Positions 58,935 to 64,000 of a DNA stretch of 64,000 nucleotides are shown here, piece after piece. A program made the position numbers and the translations under genes. Numbering within the stretch: position 1 is the first letter of the stretch; each line of letters begins with the position of its first letter. Location: assembly GCF_002019705.1 (NCBI RefSeq), contig NZ_KV917377.1, positions 4,455,085 through 4,519,084 of the forward strand, in the 5' to 3' direction. Origin of the DNA: Shouchella patagoniensis. Its GTDB lineage: Bacteria > Bacillota > Bacilli > Bacillales > Bacillaceae_D. Below the pieces are notes generated by a model. The model had not been told where the DNA came from and did no database searches. It worked only from the letters and a program-made list of their open reading frames with translations.

Positions 58935-59903
58935 ATGATGAAAAGAACGAGGAGTAAATGGATTGTACCAGCGTCTTTAGTATTGTTAGCTGCTTGTGGG
59001 GGGAGTGCAAACTCCGATGGAAAAGAAGCTGTGAAATTGGTTTTGAACTGGTTTCCTAAAAGCCAAATGGGCGGCTTTTATGCTGCTCAAGTAAACGGAG
59101 ACTATGAAGACAATGGTCTTGATGTGGAAATTGAACCAGGTGGACCAGAGGTTTCCGCGATACAACTAGTTGCTTCTGGTAATGCAGATTTCGGGCTTGC
59201 CCATGCGGATCAACTCCTTGTGGCCAGGAATGAAGGGATCGAATTTATTGCTCTCGCTGCCACTCAACAAGAAAGTCCACAGGCGCTCATGTTCCATGAA
59301 GGGAAAGGGGTATCTAAATTCGAAGGAATCAATGGGAAGACAATGTACATTGAACCTGGTATTCCTTATTGGGATTACTTAAAAAGTCAATACGATTTAA
59401 GCGAGGTAGAGGAACTTGCTTATACAGGTCAGAATGTTAATTTTCTAGCAAATGAAGATTCCATTACCCAGGCATTCCAAACTTCTGAACCATTCTTCCT
59501 TGAACGACAAGGTGTAGCAACAGAGACAATGCTCATTTCTGAAGCTGGTTATAATCCTTATAACGTTGTTTTATTTGTGACAAAAGACTATTTTGATAAA
59601 AACGAAGAAACGGTTGATCAATTTATGAAGGCTTATCAATCAGGGTGGGAAACGTACGAAACAAATTATGATGATATAAATGAAACAATCCATGAGGTGA
59701 ATCCTGAAATTGCCATGGAAGAGCTTGAATTCGAAGCGGAGGCACAGTATGAGTTTGTATTTGGTGGTGATGCCGAGGAGCATGGGGTTGGTTACATGTC
59801 ACATGAAAGATGGCAAGAGTTGATTGACCAACTAGTTGACATTGGTCAACTAGATCAAACTGTTGATGCAGCAGAAGTTTTTACAACAAAGTATTACGAC
59901 TAA
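58935..59903 (+). CDS. NMT1/THI5-like ABC substrate-binding lipoprotein
   Basis: 322 residues, lipobox Leu-Ala-Ala-Cys near residue 20. NMT1-family start Val-Leu-Asn-Trp-Phe-Pro-Lys-Ser-Gln-Met-Gly-Gly-Phe-Tyr-Ala-Ala, then Gly-Gly-Pro-Glu-Val-Ser-Ala-Ile-Gln-Leu-Val-Ala-Ser-Gly-Asn-Ala-Asp-Phe-Gly. Relatives bind pyrimidine precursors, riboflavin precursors, taurine or similar. GGAGGTTCATA precedes the ATG. No permease or ATPase adjoins; it sits 112 bp before the xanthine-dehydrogenase operon, so a purine-related ligand is a reasonable guess. Confidence 0.85.
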   Translation: MMKRTRSKWIVPASLVLLAACGGSANSDGKEAVKLVLNWFPKSQMGGFYAAQVNGDYEDNGLDVEIEPGGPEVSAIQLVASGNADFGLAHADQLLVARNEGIEFIALAATQQESPQALMFHEGKGVSKFEGINGKTMYIEPGIPYWDYLKSQYDLSEVEELAYTGQNVNFLANEDSITQAFQTSEPFFLERQGVATETMLISEAGYNPYNVVLFVTKDYFDKNEETVDQFMKAYQSGWETYETNYDDINETIHEVNPEIAMEELEFEAEAQYEFVFGGDAEEHGVGYMSHERWQELIDQLVDIGQLDQTVDAAEVFTTKYYD

Positions 59904-60015
59904 CAGTTAGATGTAGAAAAAGAGTGTAAGATCATCTCTCGTAAACTTTAACAACAAGGATCGGAATCTTTATACTAATCACAATTATAAAAATCGTAAG
60001 AGAGGGTGCTAGCAA

Positions 60016-60999
60016 ATGGAGAATATGCATGAAATCTTTCCTCACCTTAATGATCCTATGCAAAAATCAATGCTTGCAACCATTGTCCATGTGGATGGCT
60101 CTGCGTATCGAAGAGAAGGAACAACGATGTTATTTAAAGCAGATGGCACTCAAATTGGTCTTCTAAGTGCCGGTTGTATTGAAGAAGATCTATATGCTCA
60201 GTTTGTTCCAGTTTGGGAAGACGGACCTATTTGGAAGTCCTATGATATGACTAGTGAAGATGACTTGTTATGGGGTGTAGAGGGGAGTGGTTGCAATGGT
60301 GTTGTCACTGTCTTGCTTGAACCTGTTACTGCCAAGTTAAGAAAGGAACTAACGTGGGTAGAAAAGGAATTGAAGTCCGGTAACTGGGTTGCCAGGGCGA
60401 GGTCATATTCCGAAACATACTATCAATCAAAATCGGGTCAATGGCTTGGCGAGAAGTGTCTAGCAATGTCATTTTCGGGAGATGAAACAAGTGGATTCAA
60501 TGAGCAGAACAAAATGTACATCCACATAGTCCATCCTAAACCAAGATTGATTCTATTTGGTGCTCATTTAGATGCACGCCCACTTGTTCAATTTGCATCG
60601 CAATCAGGATTTGCTGTTCATGTTTGTGATTGGCGTCCTGCCTTTTGTCGGCGTCATTTTTTTCCACAGGCAGAAGCAATGTACCTTGGTTTTCCACATG
60701 AAGTATTACCACAACTCTCATTTTCTCCTAACGATTATGTTGTTTTAATGACACATCATTTTGATCGTGACCGCGAAATTATGTTGTATATGCTTAAACA
60801 AGAGGTTGCTTATATAGGGGTCCTTGGGTCAAAAAAACGAACCAGTCGTTTACTGGCGACGTCTCAATTACCTGACAATGTGAGAAGTCCAATCGGCTTA
60901 GCCATACAAGCGGAAGGGCCTTATGAAATTGCTATTAGTATCGTTGCAGAGCTCATTCAAGAAATAAAGCGTACAGATAGAAGAATGACAGTTAAATGA
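60016..60999 (+). CDS. pucA: XdhC/PucA molybdenum-cofactor insertion protein for xanthine dehydrogenase
   Basis: 327 residues. XdhC N-terminal domain (Leu-Ala-Thr-Ile-Val-His-Val-Asp-Gly-Ser-Ala-Tyr-Arg-Arg-Glu-Gly, Ser-Ala-Gly-Cys-Ile-Glu-Glu-Asp-Leu) and a C-terminal Rossmann domain (Phe-Gly-Ala-His-Leu-Asp-Ala, Met-Thr-His-His-Phe-Asp-Arg-Asp, Gly-Val-Leu-Gly-Ser-Lys-Lys-Arg). XdhC binds sulfurated Moco and passes it to the dehydrogenase. First gene of a pucABCD-like operon in the B. subtilis order; AGAGAGGGTGCTAGCAA precedes it. Confidence 0.92.
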   Translation: MENMHEIFPHLNDPMQKSMLATIVHVDGSAYRREGTTMLFKADGTQIGLLSAGCIEEDLYAQFVPVWEDGPIWKSYDMTSEDDLLWGVEGSGCNGVVTVLLEPVTAKLRKELTWVEKELKSGNWVARARSYSETYYQSKSGQWLGEKCLAMSFSGDETSGFNEQNKMYIHIVHPKPRLILFGAHLDARPLVQFASQSGFAVHVCDWRPAFCRRHFFPQAEAMYLGFPHEVLPQLSFSPNDYVVLMTHHFDRDREIMLYMLKQEVAYIGVLGSKKRTSRLLATSQLPDNVRSPIGLAIQAEGPYEIAISIVAELIQEIKRTDRRMTVK

Positions 61000-61592
61000 A
61001 GGTTATTGCCATTGTACTCGCGGCTGGTAAAGCATTACGAATGGGTAGAAATAAAATGGCTCTACAATTAGGTGAGGATACGGTCGGAAACCGAACTGTT
61101 TCTGCCGCTTTAGCCGCCGAAGTTGACCATGTTATTGTATGCATCGGTGCTAATGATTCCGCTCAATGGCTTCAATTAATCAACCATTCGCAGGTTTCTA
61201 CCGTTACTTCTATCGAAGCGGAAAAAGGTCAGGCCTATTCATTACGTGCAGGTATAAGTAAAGTAATTGATATGGATGCTGATGCGATTGTTGTTTTGTT
61301 AGGAGATCAACCCTTTATTCAATCATCATTCATTCAACAACTGATTGAAACAGCAAAAGAAAATTCAGAAGCTATCTATGTGGCTGCTTCCTTTGAACAA
61401 AAAGAAAGGCCACCAATCTTATTTAGAAAAGCGATTTTTTCAGACTTAATGCAATTAAAAGGTGATGAGGGAGCACGTAAATTTGTTCGTTCACGTCTTG
61501 TGAAAGGACTAAAGGTCTATTCCTCAGACGAAATCAATTTTGTTGATATTGATACGAAGGAGGATTATGCATGGGCTTGCAAACACCTGTAA
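60996..61592 (+). CDS. pucB: MobA-like NTP transferase (PucB)
   Basis: 198 residues. Nucleotidyltransferase start Val-Leu-Ala-Ala-Gly-Lys-Ala-Leu-Arg-Met-Gly-Arg-Asn-Lys, then Leu-Leu-Gly-Asp-Gln-Pro-Phe and Gly-Asp-Glu-Gly-Ala-Arg-Lys. Attaches a nucleotide (CMP) to molybdopterin to make the dinucleotide cofactor for xanthine dehydrogenase. It overlaps pucA by 4 bp (ATGA) and pucC by 22 bp. Confidence 0.9.
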   Translation: MKVIAIVLAAGKALRMGRNKMALQLGEDTVGNRTVSAALAAEVDHVIVCIGANDSAQWLQLINHSQVSTVTSIEAEKGQAYSLRAGISKVIDMDADAIVVLLGDQPFIQSSFIQQLIETAKENSEAIYVAASFEQKERPPILFRKAIFSDLMQLKGDEGARKFVRSRLVKGLKVYSSDEINFVDIDTKEDYAWACKHL

Positions 61593-62449
61593 AACAAACT
61601 GCTTTTCCGATTGTCTGGATGCCAGAGACAATCGAAGAAGCATGGGAAATGAAGAAAAAGACAGTAGGCGCAGTTTTTGTTGCGGGGGGTACCGTTATTC
61701 AGATGCGGCGAGAACAAGGAGTAAGTCAAGCAACACATTTAATTAGCTTAACAAATATAGAACAGCTTAAAATGATAAATGATGGTGATACGTTGCTTGA
61801 GATCGGCTCTCTATGTGTGCTTTCTGATTGTCTGAAAGCTTCTGCTATCAAAGCGGAAGTACCGTTACTTATAAAAGCAATTGCTTCAATCGCTGCGCCG
61901 GCTGTTCGTAATAGAGGGACGATAGGAGGCAACGTAACCTATCGACAAGGGGATGCGATTCCTGTAATGGTTGCTCTTGATGCAGATGCCGTTATTTATT
62001 CAGATAATGGTTATGAATGCATATCGGTAGCAGAATATGTAGAGAACCTCGAACCATCGATTTTGCTTGCGGTGCGTTTTCGTAAAGAAAAACCAACAAA
62101 AGCGAAATTCATTTATGAAAAGGTAGGAAGACGAGAAGCCTTTACTCTTTCCCTATTAACGATTGCCTGTGTTGTTGAATTAGATGGTGCCGTGCTTAAG
62201 CAAATCAAACTTGCTATTGGTGGAGGCGATATGATCCCACAGCGGTTAACAGAAATAGAGAACGTGTTAACTGGAGCTCCTTTAACAGAGGAGCTGCTGA
62301 CAGTAGCGTATTCACGATTTAAAAAAGCAGGCGTGATTTGTACAACGCCATTCGCAACAGAAGAGTACGTTCGGACAGTGCTTGCCAATATTGTTGTGTC
62401 ATCTCTGGAAGAGTTTATGAAAGAGGAGGTACGCTATGGTAAGGACTAG
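61571..62449 (+). CDS. pucC: Xanthine dehydrogenase FAD-binding subunit (PucC)
   Basis: 292 residues of the CO-dehydrogenase/xanthine-dehydrogenase FAD family. FAD motifs: Val-Ala-Gly-Gly-Thr (near residue 38) and Ala-Ser-Ile-Ala-Ala-Pro-Ala-Val-Arg-Asn-Arg-Gly-Thr-Ile-Gly-Gly-Asn (near 105). ATG 61571 follows GAAGGAGG. It carries electrons from the Mo/Fe-S part to the acceptor. Overlaps pucD by 14 bp. Confidence 0.92.
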   Translation: MGLQTPVKQTAFPIVWMPETIEEAWEMKKKTVGAVFVAGGTVIQMRREQGVSQATHLISLTNIEQLKMINDGDTLLEIGSLCVLSDCLKASAIKAEVPLLIKAIASIAAPAVRNRGTIGGNVTYRQGDAIPVMVALDADAVIYSDNGYECISVAEYVENLEPSILLAVRFRKEKPTKAKFIYEKVGRREAFTLSLLTIACVVELDGAVLKQIKLAIGGGDMIPQRLTEIENVLTGAPLTEELLTVAYSRFKKAGVICTTPFATEEYVRTVLANIVVSSLEEFMKEEVRYGKD

Positions 62450-64000
62450 GCCGGATGGTATTCCAAAAGTAACAGGACAACTAAGCTATTTAACCGATCG
62501 AACATTTCCTAATACGCTTTACGGGAAAATCTTGCGTAGTCAGTATCCCCATGCCTTGATAAAACGTATTTCAATTGATAAAGCGAAAGCACTTCCTGGA
62601 GTACGAGCTGTTTTAACTCACGAAGATGTTCCTGGGATAAATGGCTTTGGCATTATCGTTCCAGATCAACCTGTGTTTTGTTCCGATCGTGTTCTTTATA
62701 TTGGTGATGCGATTGCCGCAGTAGCAGCCGATACGAATGCAATTGCAGAAGAAGCGCTTCATTTCATTGAGGTTGAGTATGAGGAACTACCAGTTTTAGA
62801 TACTCCAGAGAAAAGCTTGACATCTGAAGCCCCACTCCTATATCCAGACGGGAATGTGTTGCATAAAGCAACCCATCAAAAAGGGGATGTATCTGCAGGT
62901 TTTTCTGCTTCAACATGCATGGTTAAAGAGACGTATGATGTTCCAAGGCAAATGCATACGTATATGGAAACTGAGGGTGGGGTCATTGTGCCAGAAACTG
63001 ATGGAGGCATAACGGTTTATATGGGCACGCAACATGGCTTTAAAGATCGATTTCAGCTGTCGAGAATTCTTGCTATCGACGAAGAGAAAATCCACGTTGT
63101 CTCTAGTCCGATGGGTGGTTCTTTTGGGGGGAAAGATGAGTTAAATGTCCAACCTTATGCAGCTTTGTTAGCCCTGAAAACAGCTTGTCCAGTAAAGATC
63201 CACCAAACAAGGAAAGAATCAATGATTTCAGGCATCAAAAGGCATCCAATGAAAATTAAAACACGAACAGGTGCAGACGAATATGGACGAATTCTTGCAC
63301 ATGAAGTAGAGATTATTGCTGACACGGGTCCGTATTCAACACTTGGTCCAGCAATTCTTGATTTTGCTGTTGAACATGCGGTTGGCCCTTATCGAATTCC
63401 ACATGTTCTTGTTGAAGGAAAATCGGTTTTTACAAATAATGCTGTTTCAGGAGAATTTCGTGGCTTTGGCGGTAATCAAATAACCTTTGCTTTAGAAGGA
63501 CAGATGGATCGGTTAGCAGAAAAGTTAGGAATTGAACCACTTGAGTTACGTGAACGCAATCTTCGAAAAGAAAACGACTTAGGACCGCTTGAGCAGCGTA
63601 TTGTCCCAACAGACGGCGCGCGCGCGGTAGTGAAAGCCATTAAACATACTTCAGAACCTGTTATAAATCAGGCTTCTCGTAAACGTATGGGCACAGGAAT
63701 TGCTGTGACAATGCATGGTGGCGGATTAGGGTACGGTCGCCTTGATAAATCAGGCGGTAGAATAGCGTTAACAAATGAAGGAAAGATCGCTGTTTCTTTT
63801 GGCTTTGAGGAAGTCGGGCAAGGAATCATCCATGTCATAGAAACCATTGCAACAGGGGCGTTTGACTGTTCCGAAGAGGATTTACTCATCCAAATTGGAG
63901 ATACGCGAACAACGCCTAGTACAGGTTCAACGACGGCCTCACGAGGAACAAGTATGGTATGGAACGCAATAAACCGTTTAAAGCCACCGTTTGTTGCTGC
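62436..64000 (+). CDS. pucD: Xanthine dehydrogenase molybdopterin-binding subunit (PucD), 3' end beyond the window
   Basis: About 521 codons are present; the gene runs off the window. The aldehyde-oxidase/xanthine-dehydrogenase pattern is clear: Gly-Lys-Ile-Leu-Arg-Ser at the start, Gly-Asp-Ala-Ile-Ala-Ala-Val-Ala-Ala-Asp, Glu-Thr-Glu-Gly-Gly, Ser-Phe-Gly-Gly-Lys-Asp-Glu, Glu-Phe-Arg-Gly-Phe-Gly-Gly (Moco-binding Arg), and Val-Gly-Gln-Gly-Ile. ATG 62436 follows AGAGGAGGTACGCT. The small Fe-S subunit (pucE) is expected just past base 64000. Catalyses hypoxanthine/xanthine oxidation; the usual length is about 745 residues. Confidence 0.93.
   Translation, partial: MVRTRPDGIPKVTGQLSYLTDRTFPNTLYGKILRSQYPHALIKRISIDKAKALPGVRAVLTHEDVPGINGFGIIVPDQPVFCSDRVLYIGDAIAAVAADTNAIAEEALHFIEVEYEELPVLDTPEKSLTSEAPLLYPDGNVLHKATHQKGDVSAGFSASTCMVKETYDVPRQMHTYMETEGGVIVPETDGGITVYMGTQHGFKDRFQLSRILAIDEEKIHVVSSPMGGSFGGKDELNVQPYAALLALKTACPVKIHQTRKESMISGIKRHPMKIKTRTGADEYGRILAHEVEIIADTGPYSTLGPAILDFAVEHAVGPYRIPHVLVEGKSVFTNNAVSGEFRGFGGNQITFALEGQMDRLAEKLGIEPLELRERNLRKENDLGPLEQRIVPTDGARAVVKAIKHTSEPVINQASRKRMGTGIAVTMHGGGLGYGRLDKSGGRIALTNEGKIAVSFGFEEVGQGIIHVIETIATGAFDCSEEDLLIQIGDTRTTPSTGSTTASRGTSMVWNAINRLKPPFVA

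Noticed and set aside
1-64000. tRNA, rRNA or prophage genes
   Set aside because: No cloverleaf, rRNA-conserved stretch, integrase, terminase or capsid-like reading was noticed on either strand by eye; a tRNAscan or PHASTER run would be decisive.

Overview
The window looks like a chromosomal segment of a low-GC, spore-forming Gram-positive bacterium of the Bacillaceae. The evidence is AGGAGG-type ribosome binding sites with frequent TTG/GTG starts, a YhcN/YlaJ-type spore lipoprotein, a complete sigY-yxlCDEFG-like operon, a citA/citR-like divergent pair, a pucABCD-like purine operon, and a c-di-AMP (ydaO/yuaA-type) leader before a KtrA-like gene. The very acidic secreted lipoproteins hint at an alkaliphile such as Shouchella or a relative. 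That species-level guess is inference.

Layout. 1-5132: MarR tail, GNAT, DUF554, polysaccharide deacetylase, small RHH-like protein, riboswitch plus ktrA, a decayed Opp/Dpp ATPase, and an acidic lipoprotein. 5344-8086: a macrolide 2'-phosphotransferase gene behind an unusually elaborate leader (consensus promoter, two short RLR-containing peptide ORFs, three terminator-like hairpins), followed by a MATE exporter. 8203-9671: an MMPL remnant, a broken sensor kinase and an intact response regulator. 10082-11728: an FHA/winged-helix regulator and a class D beta-lactamase. 11922-15279: DUF2294 protein, small Cys/His protein, D-serine ammonia-lyase, and a convergent patatin whose stop codon lies in the loop of a shared 26-bp terminator. 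15420-16781: a dead IS256-family element with an 8-bp target duplication. 16877-21584: spore lipoprotein, AraC/GyrI regulator, zinc alcohol dehydrogenase, hydrolase. 21690-22230: a 21-bp minisatellite. 22307-27019: citrate synthase/LysR pair, YdjM-like protein, methyltransferase, AzlCD.

27309-36924: MBL hydrolase plus a divergent seryl-tRNA synthetase, VanW lipoprotein, an abgT/M20/abgA-like p-aminobenzoyl-glutamate uptake and cleavage cluster with an unfamiliar regulator, and an AAC(6')-like acetyltransferase. 36964-42699: luciferase-like oxidoreductase, SigY operon, PAS histidine kinase. 43442-48063: nucleotidyltransferase and a complete sulfate ABC operon (sbp-cysT-cysW-cysA). 48246-51042: a TrpX-type ABC transporter. 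51217-55540: a perfect 24-bp palindrome and short leader ORF before a methyltransferase, a small membrane protein, a group II intron fragment, a YeeE/YedE thiosulfate-type transporter and an HD protein. 55670-64000: orphan OpuAC-type binding protein, small membrane ORF, HAD, YitT, NMT1-type binding protein, and pucA-pucB-pucC-pucD (xanthine dehydrogenase assembly and subunits), the last running off the end.

The most noteworthy signal is the leader of the macrolide phosphotransferase. Two peptides share a core of Arg-Leu-Arg-Leu-(Thr/Ser)-Tyr written with different synonymous codons, and the second is built into an intrinsic terminator. This predicts drug-dependent ribosome stalling coupled to antitermination. 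Several genes resemble drug-resistance or detoxification functions (mph, MATE, class D beta-lactamase, AAC(6')-like, nucleotidyltransferase, VanW), but they are scattered through ordinary chromosome rather than held in one mobile island.
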